From contig NZ_BBCJ01000030.1 of assembly GCF_001311985.1 (NCBI RefSeq), positions 1 to 55,553 of the forward strand: a DNA stretch of 55,553 bases, written 5' to 3'. Positions 8,372 through 17,625 of this stretch are shown here, in pieces (position 1 is the stretch's first letter; each line of letters begins with the position of its first letter). Position numbers and translations under genes: made by a program. The notes beneath the pieces are model-generated. The model did not search any database. It was not told the DNA's origin and was given only the letters and a program-made list of their open reading frames with translations. The stretch is from Geotalea toluenoxydans JCM 15764 (GTDB lineage Bacteria > Desulfobacterota > Desulfuromonadia > Geobacterales > Geobacteraceae).

Positions 8372-11359
8372 TTAGTTGAGAAATGTGCTTAAAACTGTAG
8401 CAGCTTTTTCGGTACTGAAGTTACTCCTGATATATCTAAGCGATTCTTTACTTATATCACACCACTTGTTCACATCAGAATATAAGGATATTACTTCATC
8501 AGCAAAATCGACGTCACTATCCTTAGGGCGTAAGAAAACATCAATCCCTTGGATTCCCTCAATGCCGATGCTGGTTGAGACAAGCGGTATTCCTCGCTGC
8601 ATGGCCTCAATAGTTTTCCCTTTAACTCCAGCACCGAATCTTAAAGGTACTACTATCATTCTTATTTGTTGATACAACTGCTCTAATTCATCCTCACTCA
8701 CTTGGCCGCAAATTTTAATAGATTCTGAGGCAAGGCGAAGTATTTCCGGTGGCGGGGCTGCACCAACCACATAAAAATTGAGGTCAGGGACTACTGTCAA
8801 TATCTTGGGGAATACGTTTGCCGCAAACCAGGTAACTGCATCAACATTCGGTGCATGGCCAAATCCTCCAACAAACATTATGCCTTTTCGCGAGTTGAAA
8901 TCAGCCTGACCAGCGGGAACATTATCATAAAAGAACAATGGCACTGTCACAACGTGCTTATAGGGAAAATCTTTGGCAACAATTTCTCTTTCCACGTTGC
9001 TGAAGGTCAAAATAACATCTGAATTTACGAATATTTCATGCTCCATCTGTTTGTATTTTTTTGCCTCCTGCAGAACCGAATCATCCTTTTCCAGTTCGAA
9101 TCTTCTTTGTAGTCGCAGATAGTGCAAATCGTGCATTTGGTAGATGATTTTCGCTCGCGTATTTTCGCGAACGTAATCAATAAAAACTAGAGTCGGATCA
9201 GGCTTGTTAAAGAATACATAATCTATTCTGCCCGTATGTTCGGTAAACCACTGCCCCCAATTCTCCTTATACCAATCGCCATCTAGCGTCTCAATGCCAA
9301 CTCTGTTCAGCGCGGCAGTATATTGGTCACATCTTCTAAAGTCTGCACCAATAAATTTTACATTATATCCCATGCTAACGAGCAGTTTGAGGTACATGAA
9401 GTTGGTTCGAGATCCGGCAAACATATCAAAGTGAGGCACTTCATAATCAATGAAAACAACAGTTTTTTTGTCTCTACTCCTATCGCGAGCCCAGAACAAA
9501 TCCGATATGCCAGTGCCATGCCCGTTAACCAGCACATCCGCCCACTTTTGGCGGAAAAGTTCCCTATTCTTCACCTGGTTCTGTTTTATACCTTGGCTAA
9601 TATCGGTCCCGTGTGAAATTCCCTCAAAATGTACGACAAGAGATTCTGGCTGATAGACAACCCGGTAACCTGCTTTCCGAACACTAAATGCAAGATCTGT
9701 ATCTTCGTAATATGCAGGCGCAAACCGAGGATCAAAGCCGCCAATACGTTCCCACAGATCACGCCTGATCATCATGCTGGCACCGGAAACATAATCCACG
9801 TCCTTGACGTACTGATACTCAGGCTTCTGAGGATCGTCCATTCTCCCATAGTTCATTGCCGATGCATCATACCAGACAATCCCCCCTGCTTCCTGGAGTT
9901 TGCCATCTGGATATACAAGTTTAGACCCAACCAACCCAATGGTGCTATCAGACTCCATTTGCGACAACAGATGCCGTAACCAATCCTGCTGAACATTGGT
10001 ATCGTTGTTCAAGAAAACAATATATTTGCCTCTGGCAATTCGTGCAGCTGCGTTGCAATTAAGCAAAAAACCAATATTTCGCTCATTCCTATGAACAATG
10101 ACGTTAGGGACGTGATCAGATACATTCGCCGTTTCATCATCAGACGCATCGTCTGCAACTATAACTTCATATTCAATATCTAAAACATTTTCGGTTATTG
10201 AATAAAGGCAGGACTGCGTATAGTCCCACTGGTTGTGGACTGGAATTATAATAGAAACAAGAGGATCTGCTGAGACGGGAATCGCAAAACGAACGTTGAT
10301 ATTGCCATAATAAAACTTTAGGGGCAAGGGCGGTTGGGCCAGTAGCTCATGTTGAGCTAGCGGCATTAAACCGGACCGTAGTCGGTAGACAGTATCCAGT
10401 ACCTTTCGCAAAGGAGCCGTCACCTTCCAACTCAGCGACGATAACAGTGACTGGATTACGTTTTGCTGATCAGCAAGTTGCGTCTCCACCCTCGCCAGAT
10501 GGTGCTTCATGGACGCAATCTGCCGGTCCCGCTCCATAAGTTGCCGGTCCCGCTCCATAAGTTGCCAGGCCCATTCCACAAGCTGCCGGTCTTTCTCTTC
10601 TAGCTGGTTTCGGACATGGCAATCGAAATTCAGGAGTCTTGTCGCATAGCTATTGAGTACATGCGGAACCGCTTCTGCGCCACCATGTTTTAGAATCAGC
10701 TTTATGGCCTCGATGTCTGATAAATGCGATTGAATTGTGGTTTTAGCTTCCGGGTGTTTAATATTAATGGAGAGCAACTTTTCTGTCGTAGCAAATGCAT
10801 ACTTTTTAGCGATTTTAAGCCACAGGTCCAGGTCCATTGCCAGTTGCAGTTTTTCATCAAGTGGCCCGCACTGCTCCCAGACATATTTCTTAAAAAAGCA
10901 CGACGGCTGCCAGAAAAACTTATCGAACCAGCAGTATAATGTTTCCGATGATACTTCTTTTGGGCTGGAACAGTTGTAAATTGTGCCATTTGCATCTACA
11001 TATTCACCAGCGCCAACAATGGCTCCTGCATCCGGATTATTGATATACATCTCGGCAACTGCTTGCAAGGAGCCTGTCGTGTAGTAGTCATCTGAGTTCA
11101 ACCACCCAAACAGATCTCCTGTTGCGTGCTCAAAGCCCTTATTGATGGCGTGGCTCTGCCCGCGGTCTTTTTCACTTACCCAGTACTTCAGGTGTTTTTC
11201 ATATTTCCTGATTAACTCGACGCTGTTATCAGTACTGCCACCGTCAATAATGATGTACTCGAGTTTGGGATACTTCTGTTCCAAAACAGACAATATTGTT
11301 GTTTCTAGAAATTGTCCTTGGTTAAATGAAGGTGTGACAACTGAAATTTTTGGTCTCAC
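8372..11359 (-). CDS. Trifunctional glycosyltransferase (GT2-GT2-GT4 fusion)
   Basis: A 995-residue single frame with three catalytic modules. Residues about 1-220: GT2 domain (KISVVTPSFNQGQFLETTI, IIDGGSTDNS, LNSDDYY). Residues about 245-305: a coiled coil built from repeats of LMERDRQ, encoded by a 21-bp tandem repeat at 10520-10603, followed by SLLSSLSWKVTAPLRKVL. Residues about 366-600: a second GT2 domain of rhamnosyltransferase type (VSIIIPVHNQWDYTQSCL, VFLNNDTNVQ, VDYVSGASMMIRR). Residues about 640-995: a GT-B/GT4 domain ending GAGVKGKTIEAMQRGIPLVS. Such fusions build several linkages of one repeat unit in polysaccharide loci. Start ATG overlaps the upstream stop by 4 bases (11356-11359). 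Confidence 0.88.
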   Translation of the reverse strand: MRPKISVVTPSFNQGQFLETTILSVLEQKYPKLEYIIIDGGSTDNSVELIRKYEKHLKYWVSEKDRGQSHAINKGFEHATGDLFGWLNSDDYYTTGSLQAVAEMYINNPDAGAIVGAGEYVDANGTIYNCSSPKEVSSETLYCWFDKFFWQPSCFFKKYVWEQCGPLDEKLQLAMDLDLWLKIAKKYAFATTEKLLSINIKHPEAKTTIQSHLSDIEAIKLILKHGGAEAVPHVLNSYATRLLNFDCHVRNQLEEKDRQLVEWAWQLMERDRQLMERDRQIASMKHHLARVETQLADQQNVIQSLLSSLSWKVTAPLRKVLDTVYRLRSGLMPLAQHELLAQPPLPLKFYYGNINVRFAIPVSADPLVSIIIPVHNQWDYTQSCLYSITENVLDIEYEVIVADDASDDETANVSDHVPNVIVHRNERNIGFLLNCNAAARIARGKYIVFLNNDTNVQQDWLRHLLSQMESDSTIGLVGSKLVYPDGKLQEAGGIVWYDASAMNYGRMDDPQKPEYQYVKDVDYVSGASMMIRRDLWERIGGFDPRFAPAYYEDTDLAFSVRKAGYRVVYQPESLVVHFEGISHGTDISQGIKQNQVKNRELFRQKWADVLVNGHGTGISDLFWARDRSRDKKTVVFIDYEVPHFDMFAGSRTNFMYLKLLVSMGYNVKFIGADFRRCDQYTAALNRVGIETLDGDWYKENWGQWFTEHTGRIDYVFFNKPDPTLVFIDYVRENTRAKIIYQMHDLHYLRLQRRFELEKDDSVLQEAKKYKQMEHEIFVNSDVILTFSNVEREIVAKDFPYKHVVTVPLFFYDNVPAGQADFNSRKGIMFVGGFGHAPNVDAVTWFAANVFPKILTVVPDLNFYVVGAAPPPEILRLASESIKICGQVSEDELEQLYQQIRMIVVPLRFGAGVKGKTIEAMQRGIPLVSTSIGIEGIQGIDVFLRPKDSDVDFADEVISLYSDVNKWCDISKESLRYIRSNFSTEKAATVLSTFLN
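10520..10603 (-). repeat. 21-bp tandem repeat inside the triple GT gene
   Basis: About four copies of a 21-base unit (core tgccggtcccgctccataag on the plus strand). The first two are identical and the others are degenerate. Because 21 is a multiple of 3 the repeat stays in frame and encodes the heptad LMERDRQ/LMERDRQ/WQLVEWA of a coiled coil between the first two GT domains. Confidence 0.85.
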
Positions 11360-12393
11360 TTCTTCACCCTGAATTTTCTTGACATTTTGCGAATAGTTTT
11401 TATAGCTTCTTTGAATCTGCGAGGAATTGCAAAATGCCTTTGTTGCTCTTCAATCGTCTGCAGCTTGTTCTGCCTTGCCACGCTTAGATTCTCCCTTTGA
11501 TACAGAAGGTCAACCAGCTGATTGAATTGAGTTGTATAAAATTTTAGCAACTCAGCCTGGTGATAATGATCCTTAGCGGGCGTTGCGTACTTGTTCACAT
11601 TCGCTGGAGAAGAGAAATGGCTAATTTTTTTACTTCTGGATTTGATAAAATAGAGGCTGAAAATGCTCAAAGGCCCAAGGTCTCTTTGTGACATCGAGTT
11701 TCGAACTGCAGAAAGAAGATCTTTATCGATGGAGTCAGAGAATCCTGCCTCATTCAAGTATCCAGCGAAAAGACGTCCCATCTTTTCAAATGTGTTTTCA
11801 GACCATTTAGCAGGATGATTGACATGGAAGGCAAAAGGGGTAATGAGCTGTACGATCTGCACCCCTCTAGTGAACAAGATGACAGGTAGCCAATAGTCCC
11901 ACCAGGGCGCCCCCAGACAGAAATCAGTCTTAGGTATCAATTTGATAAGGGAGCGATCGAAGAAAAAGAAGTCAAAACCACCAAAATATTCTTCGCCGCT
12001 CAGGTCTTGCATACAGCTGATGTCAGTCCTGGGACCAAATAGTAAGTTGCCATTTAAGGCGCTGGTGATGAACGAATGAAAATCATCAGTACCAACTAAG
12101 TGAATGTCAGAATTGACAATGCCACAGATCTGTGCCCCAGACCGATTTAAAGCTTCAAGTACGTCATCTATAAAAACTAGCGGTTTTCCTACAATAGAAG
12201 ACGCATCCCTGTCAGCAACAATAAATCTAACATTTTGGAACTGCTCTTGCAGGTAAGCTTTTTCTTTAGCATTGTTAACGGAAATGACAGAAAATCCCAG
12301 AGCTTGCCAACTTGATACCGCGGATTGCTGCATCTCAATATTTGATGGGCATATACTAGTAGCAATTGTTATCTGAGCCATTTGCTTACCCAT
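11356..12393 (-). CDS. Uncharacterised protein, possible GT-A-fold glycosyltransferase
   Basis: 345 residues, no confident family match by eye. Near the N-terminus TIATSICPSNIEMQQSAVSSW is followed by ICGIVNSDIHL, where NSD could be a GT-A metal-binding DxD equivalent. PWWDYWLPV and HVNHPAKWSENTF lie in the middle and a basic tail (KTIRKMSRKFRVKK) ends the protein. There is no signal peptide or membrane segment. It lies between a GT9 gene and the triple GT and overlaps both by a few bases, so it is part of the same operon and probably acts on the same glycan. The ATG at 12393 is used; an ATG at 12381 (MAQITIATS) is equally possible. Confidence 0.6.
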   Translation of the reverse strand: MGKQMAQITIATSICPSNIEMQQSAVSSWQALGFSVISVNNAKEKAYLQEQFQNVRFIVADRDASSIVGKPLVFIDDVLEALNRSGAQICGIVNSDIHLVGTDDFHSFITSALNGNLLFGPRTDISCMQDLSGEEYFGGFDFFFFDRSLIKLIPKTDFCLGAPWWDYWLPVILFTRGVQIVQLITPFAFHVNHPAKWSENTFEKMGRLFAGYLNEAGFSDSIDKDLLSAVRNSMSQRDLGPLSIFSLYFIKSRSKKISHFSSPANVNKYATPAKDHYHQAELLKFYTTQFNQLVDLLYQRENLSVARQNKLQTIEEQQRHFAIPRRFKEAIKTIRKMSRKFRVKK

Positions 12394-13730
12394 CTAGCGA
12401 TGATTTGCTTGGAATCTTTTGAAAAATCGCTCAGCTTCTGCTTGAACCGAAAAGTGGCGGGGCCACGTTCCTTTACAATCTCTTTTAATTTCCGCACTTC
12501 TTTACTAGCAAATTCCGCATTAGTTCTCTCATTACAGGCGCATTTAATTATTTCAATAATATCGGGCAATATGGAAGGTGCTGTATTAAGAACTTCATTG
12601 CCGATGTGACTTCCGCTAAGAACCGCATTAACTGCTTGCATAACTTCGGTTGCAGGCACAAAGCGCATACACGGAGCAGTTCCAAAAAGGCAATTCCAGT
12701 AACACCCAAAACATGGCAATTCAGCAGTTACAGATATTGATCTTGTACCAGTTGGGAGAAAACGAGGATATGTCCCCCCGCCAAACACAGCAACTACTGG
12801 TACCCCTAAAGCTGAAGCTAGGTGCATAGGGCCACTGTCATTCCCAAAATAAATTGCTGATCGGGCCACCAGAGCAGCAAGAATGCCTAACTCACCATCT
12901 CTACCCAGCCAATGGTATACCGGATACCTCGTTGCGCAACCAGTGTACACAATGTAGTCACGGCTATCGTTTCATTGTCATGAGCAGTAACAACTGTCGG
13001 AACCTGCCATTTTTTGAAGATTTCCTCAATGACCAACGCATAATTCGCTAAGGGCCAGACTTTGTTTTTTTGATTGAATGTTCCGGCTGGCATGCAAACA
13101 GCAAAAGGCTTTTCGCCAAGTCCAGATCAGCAAGTATTGTCGAGCCTGCTAATGCATCAGTGGGCCTGATATTAAGTTTTGGTGGGTGAATTTCTCGATC
13201 AGAATCCAGATGCTTCAACAGGACTTGATATTTAAATGTCTCGTGACAAAATTCATCGACAACCACAACATCACGACAGGAAGAAAAAGACAAGGGCTTC
13301 ACATTAGGCGCGCCGAAAACAATTTGTCTTGTGGCTTCAAAATGAGAAAGCAACGAATTATCCAACCATGTCCGATTTAAGGCGCCAGCTATAATGAGGT
13401 CGAAGGAGTAGTTTTTTAGCTGACGCAAAAACTCAAAGAACTTCTGTTTTTGTTTTTTGGTAGGTTCTATATAGGCGGGTTCATCAACATGAAGCATTTC
13501 AGATTCAGGGTATTAGGAAATAAATGGGAAATTTCAAGATAACTGCTTCGCACAAGCAAGTATATTTCTGTGGCTGGAAATAACTGGCGAAGCTCAGTGA
13601 TAAATCCTGCAAAAAGAATGATGTCCCCAAAAGTATCAAAACGTGGAAGAAGAATGCTTCGAGGTTGATCTTTGGCGGCAATAGAATTAGTTGGCATTTT
13701 ATTTGGCTGAAATCTATTCCATGTTTTCAT
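12369..13730 (-). CDS. Glycosyltransferase family 9 (heptosyltransferase-like), three frameshifts
   Basis: Four consecutive fragments make one GT9 protein of about 455 residues. Fragment 1 (from ATG 13730) has ILLPRFDTFGDIILFAGFI, the GT9 N-terminal R-x-D-x-x-G-D signature. Fragment 2 holds FDLIIAGALNRT. Fragment 3 holds the second Rossmann strand (KPFAVCMPAGTFNQKNK, then W). Fragment 4 has IYFGNDSGPMHLASALGVP, the diagnostic GT9 C-terminal nucleotide-sugar motif, and then a Cys-rich CFGCYWNCLFGTAPCM segment. Frame changes are near 13499, 13120 and 12910, each explained by one missing base. The start overlaps the upstream radical SAM gene by 17 bases. Known GT9 members add heptose or similar sugars to LPS cores. 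Confidence 0.75.
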
Positions 13731-14814
13731 TCAGAGAAGTGATGAAAACAGTGGATAGATTATTTTCTGAAATAAATTCTGGCGAAATATCGTAGAACTT
13801 CCTCACATTCTCTTGTAGATGCAGTTTTGTTCCAGATGCAATTAAATTAGAAACATTTGAAATGATGGCTCGTTGCAAAGCCTTCGCCGCACGAGATTGG
13901 ATCTTGCTCCAGAAGTTATCTTCTGTATCTAATTGAACATAGTTATGAAAGCCGGAATCATGAAAAACAATTGCGCTAGGACAAATTGTCACTGCCCAGG
14001 AAAAAAAAGCTGCTGCTTCATGCAAGTTAAGAGGAGTCACCAGAAATTTTAGTCGAAGGATTACTTTGGTCTTATCTATTCTTCTTGCCAGGTCGCGAGT
14101 GTAGGAAACATCCAGTCCCATTATGGTTTTGTAGGTCTCGGGCTGAAACCCGACAAATGATATGGAGACAAGTTTAAACAATCGTTCTATCGTGTCTAGA
14201 TTCTTCCCGGTGGGTGCACCTCCATTTGTAACCAATCTCAGGACAGTATCTTGATGCATGCTTTTGACTTTCTCAAGCCATGAAATTGATCGCGGCTGAA
14301 CCAGAATTTCTCCACCTTGCACGGAAATATATTTTGGCCGTAGGAGATCCACCAGCGCTGTTAATTCCTCATAAAAATCATAATCACCATTCCAATCTGG
14401 AGCATTCACACAGCACATCGCACACTTAGCTTGGCACTTTAATGATAGCTCTAGATGGAGGTGCTTTATTAAGGGCAGTTCACCTTCGTAGGCACGACGA
14501 TTAGCTTTCCAGAAACACCGACACCCGTCGCCATCGAAGTTAATAATTTTCTGGATTATTTCCTTATCGTGCAGAGATCCAATCCGCCATCGTGGATTGC
14601 CCCAAACAGCACAACAGGGGAATACATCTCCATTGTGTTTAATGAAAAGTGAATCAAAGTGACAAGGAAATTGGGATTCCGTTGGCTGATCATGACGAAT
14701 TACAGGGGCTTGAGCAGAAGGCTCGTTGGCTTCAAATGCCCCAGAGGTATGTAGTCCGGTTCGGAACCAATTTTTTAGCTTTGATAAGAGCATAGGTATC
14801 TTAGATGTAGGCAA
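13714..14814 (-). CDS. Radical SAM protein with N-terminal SPASM-like segment
   Basis: 366 residues. The radical SAM core starts with LELSLKCQAKCAMCC (CX3CX2C, residues about 122-134), followed by YISVQGGEILVQP, VLRLVTNGG and KVILRLKFLVTP strands. Unusually, a SPASM-like stretch precedes the core: GDVFPCCAVWGNPRWRIGSL around residues 60-78, plus CRCFW near residue 100; these extra cysteines could bind an auxiliary Fe-S cluster. It lies between a methyltransferase and the GT9 gene with short or overlapping spacing. The function is unknown; it may oxidise, epimerise or otherwise modify a glycan or carrier. The start is TTG 14814, or ATG 14793. Confidence 0.7.
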   Translation of the reverse strand: MPTSKIPMLLSKLKNWFRTGLHTSGAFEANEPSAQAPVIRHDQPTESQFPCHFDSLFIKHNGDVFPCCAVWGNPRWRIGSLHDKEIIQKIINFDGDGCRCFWKANRRAYEGELPLIKHLHLELSLKCQAKCAMCCVNAPDWNGDYDFYEELTALVDLLRPKYISVQGGEILVQPRSISWLEKVKSMHQDTVLRLVTNGGAPTGKNLDTIERLFKLVSISFVGFQPETYKTIMGLDVSYTRDLARRIDKTKVILRLKFLVTPLNLHEAAAFFSWAVTICPSAIVFHDSGFHNYVQLDTEDNFWSKIQSRAAKALQRAIISNVSNLIASGTKLHLQENVRKFYDISPEFISENNLSTVFITSLNENME

Positions 14815-14826
14815 CCGCTGACTGCT

Positions 14827-15720
14827 TTATTCCTTCTTTGTAATCTTTGCAATTACATATAATTCCGACAATGTCATGTTAGCCCCATCATCAGCACATG
14901 CATGCCTCAATGCCCAAAAGCGCAGAAGAGAGTTACGGAGAGCGATAAGTTTTTGGGACCAGCGATATTTTGCAAAAGGTTTGGAAAACCACTGTAGCTC
15001 AAATTTATAATATTTGTCCCTAGCTTGAATATCAGTATAAGAGTTTGCGTCCCACCGCTCGCATGTCGACATTTTAACCACTGTGTACCCGGCTCGCTGC
15101 AAAAGAGCAGCCATGCCAGCGGGAGTAAGATGGTATAGGTGAGCTATTGGTGGTTGCGCCCATACCCACTGCATACCTAGTTTCAGATATCCTGCTGAAC
15201 TAAAATTAGGAACAGCCAGAATCAAATGTCCCTGTGGTTTTAAAAATTCTTTTACCTTTGTCAAAACGTTTAAGGGATTGGACACGTGCTCGAGAACATG
15301 AATGGCCACCACGGCATCCCACGCCGTCTGCTCAACACAGTGATCATTCAGGTATGGGTCAAAAGTAGTAGAATAAAAACCAGCTTCTGTGGCTGCTTTT
15401 GCGAAATATCCAAATCCCCCACCATAGTCTAAAACTCTTTCCCCAAGGAATGGGCGATATTCTTCAATCCTTATGCGTGCATCACGCATCTTGGCCCATA
15501 AATGATCTGCAAACCAGCGAAAGTCATAACAGTCGTTGTAAAAGCGCGATATGCAATCATCACTTGGAATGGGGAAAGTCATCACTGTACCACATGCCTT
15601 ACATTCTTTAAGACAATACGAAACCTCCCAAATCTCCTGGGACCAGTCAGAGTAATTGGTTATGTTGCTTTTTCCGCAAATGGGGCACGTCGGCAATTTG
15701 CTACCTCGAACGACTGGCAT
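14827..15720 (-). CDS. Class I SAM methyltransferase with N-terminal zinc ribbon
   Basis: 297 residues. The N-terminus has paired CPIC and CKAC zinc-ribbon motifs. The SAM domain shows VLDYGGGFGYFAKAA (motif I), AVVAIHVLEHVSNPLNVL and LKPQGHLILAVPN. The C-terminal third is a helical extension ending in a basic tail. This layout (zinc ribbon plus Methyltransf_23-type domain) is common among sugar methyltransferases in polysaccharide loci. The start ATG lies 6 bases from the stop of the previous gene, and it is one of four methyltransferases in the cluster. Substrate unknown. Confidence 0.82.
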   Translation of the reverse strand: MPVVRGSKLPTCPICGKSNITNYSDWSQEIWEVSYCLKECKACGTVMTFPIPSDDCISRFYNDCYDFRWFADHLWAKMRDARIRIEEYRPFLGERVLDYGGGFGYFAKAATEAGFYSTTFDPYLNDHCVEQTAWDAVVAIHVLEHVSNPLNVLTKVKEFLKPQGHLILAVPNFSSAGYLKLGMQWVWAQPPIAHLYHLTPAGMAALLQRAGYTVVKMSTCERWDANSYTDIQARDKYYKFELQWFSKPFAKYRWSQKLIALRNSLLRFWALRHACADDGANMTLSELYVIAKITKKE

Positions 15721-15726
15721 TTCTTT

Positions 15727-16761
15727 TTATCGGCGAAAACGAAGGTTCACATGTTTATGAATAAAATTCTTAAGTCTTAAAGTCAAGCTAGGTCTGGTAA
15801 TTCCGGAGTCCTCTTTCTCATGTTTATATTGATCATTCCTGTCAAATTGCTGTGGGGTTTCCAAAGATCGATATAAGTCGAGGAGACCAAGCACGATCCT
15901 ACCTTTTGGAGACGAAAGCAGATGCCTTTCAACTGAAGCAGTCTCTATTCTGTTTAAAGGTGATTTACTGGCAAATAGCCACATGTCGTACTCAAAAATT
16001 TGTTTCTCAAACTGAAAATATTTGAACCCAGCCTGTAGAAGTAATTTTTGTACAGATTCTTTGGTAAACAAAAACAAATGCTCATTTTCCTTTAGGTGGA
16101 CCAAGAAATTCGCATTTTGATTCTTTAACCTCTCATAGCCCTGCTCAAGCCCCCAACACAGTGGCGTTTGGAGTGCTAACACCCCATCGTCCTTGAGGAT
16201 TCGAGCAATCTTCGTAACTGCAGCAACAGGATCTAATAGGTGCTCTAAAACATCAAATATACTCACGACATCGAAAGAACTTTCCTTAAATTTTAAAGAT
16301 TCAAAAGCACCACATTCCATAGGAATACCGAATGTTTTATCTGCTAACTCGCAAAGCCAAGGACTCATCTCCGTTCCAATAGCATTGAAACCAGCCTCCT
16401 GCATTAGGAAGACTGATCGCCATGACAACACCCGAGTTCAAGGGAATTGCCGGGGGGTAGCTTGTAGTGAAGTATATCGCGAAGCCAGTATATATCACGT
16501 TCAACTAAATCAAGGCGCGCGCGCGCTATGATATCAGGAGTTCCTAGCTGAACCACATGCTTAAGCCAATAATCCTTGCCATATAAAGTCTGCCCCTCAT
16601 CAGTACCTTCATAATACTCATCTTCCATTCTCCCTGTGCTAATTAAGGTGGAACACGCAGGGCAGGCAAGATATTTTTCTGAAAAAGGTACCAAAGATGC
16701 ATTCCCGCACCAGCATATTTGTGAAGCAATGAAAACAGGTTTTTTAACTTTTTCTTTTTGC
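15727..16761 (-). CDS. Class I SAM methyltransferase, one frameshift
   Basis: Two frames join near 16413. The 5' part begins MQKEKVKKPVF, has a zinc-ribbon-like head (CWCGNA ... CPACSTL) and the first half of motif I (NSLELGCCHG). The 3' part resumes at SVFLMQEAGFNAIGTEMSP, then has FDVVSIFDVLEHLLDPVAA and LALQTPLCWG. A missing G (GGCGATC for GGCGGATC) explains the break. The start ATG at 16761 overlaps the upstream methyltransferase by 18 bases and has GGAG nine bases upstream, so the genes are coupled. About 345 residues. Probably a sugar or polysaccharide methylase. Confidence 0.78.
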
Positions 16762-17625
16762 ATAGAAAACAGCTCCTGAGCCAACTGTAGCACTTTTTTC
16801 AGCCACTAGTAATGCCTTGACGATGTCACCGAGGACTTCGGGAAAGTGAGGTATTGACTTAAAAGACTCATGCAGTTTTGCGCCAAATTCTTTTCCTGTG
16901 TCTGGTTGATGCCATAAACAATCCACAAAAAGGTCGAGCCTGCTTACTAGCTCTGGCATTATGGGGGTATGCTCCAAAACATTAAACCCAGCACTTTCAA
17001 TTCGAGATACCCATCTTTCTGGAGGAAGCGCTGTAACTAAGTGATGGTATGACGAATAATGATTTATTATAGATGACCCTCTAGCAGGGCCATCTAGCAG
17101 CGATGCAATATCTGCCAGTGTAACCCATTCTAAGAACTTGTCTGTGACAACGCTCAAAAGGAAAGCGCCGTTTGGTCTCAAAACACGTCTAACATTTGCT
17201 AGAACACTATCTAGGTCGTCCATGTGCTCAAGTGAACAGTTTGCAAAAACAGAGTTGAACGAACTGTCAGCAATTGACATATTTGCCGCTGACGTTTCTA
17301 GTACTGATGTGTAAACACCTGAGGCAACCGCACTATCAATTATTGATGAGTCTATGTCTATTCCCACGACATCTTTTATTGATGGCCATACTAGCTTAAA
17401 ATATTGCCCATCGCCACATCCTAAATCGAGAATAGGGCCTGGTAATTTATAACGCCTGTAAGCCGCTAATTCCCATGCTCTCCAAATGCTCATAGAAGGT
17501 GCAAATGGATATAAAGTGGAAACATCGTGGTATGCATTCATCACTTCGTCAATCGAAAGTGGTGTCATTTTTGGATGTTCTCTGCTTATTAAAGACCGTA
17601 AATTACCAATCGTTATTAGTTTCAT
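16744..17625 (-). CDS. Class I SAM methyltransferase
   Basis: Starting at MKLITIGNLRS the protein has about 293 residues. Motif I is PILDLGCGDGQYFKLV, then VVGIDIDSSIID (acidic loop), FANCSLEHMDDLDSVLA and VLRPNGAFLLSVV. The C-terminal region resembles proteins annotated 'methyltransferase domain' in O-antigen clusters. The frame is open up to 17649, but the ATG at 17625 is preferred; either start overlaps the end of the sulfotransferase gene (stop at 17603). No frameshift seen. Target unknown. Confidence 0.82.
   Translation of the reverse strand: MKLITIGNLRSLISREHPKMTPLSIDEVMNAYHDVSTLYPFAPSMSIWRAWELAAYRRYKLPGPILDLGCGDGQYFKLVWPSIKDVVGIDIDSSIIDSAVASGVYTSVLETSAANMSIADSSFNSVFANCSLEHMDDLDSVLANVRRVLRPNGAFLLSVVTDKFLEWVTLADIASLLDGPARGSSIINHYSSYHHLVTALPPERWVSRIESAGFNVLEHTPIMPELVSRLDLFVDCLWHQPDTGKEFGAKLHESFKSIPHFPEVLGDIVKALLVAEKSATVGSGAVFYAKRKS

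Noticed and set aside
12369..13730. Programmed frameshifting in the GT9 gene
   Set aside because: No slippery heptamer or stimulatory structure is evident, three separate shifts would be needed, and identical deletion-type shifts occur in purine and cell-wall genes.
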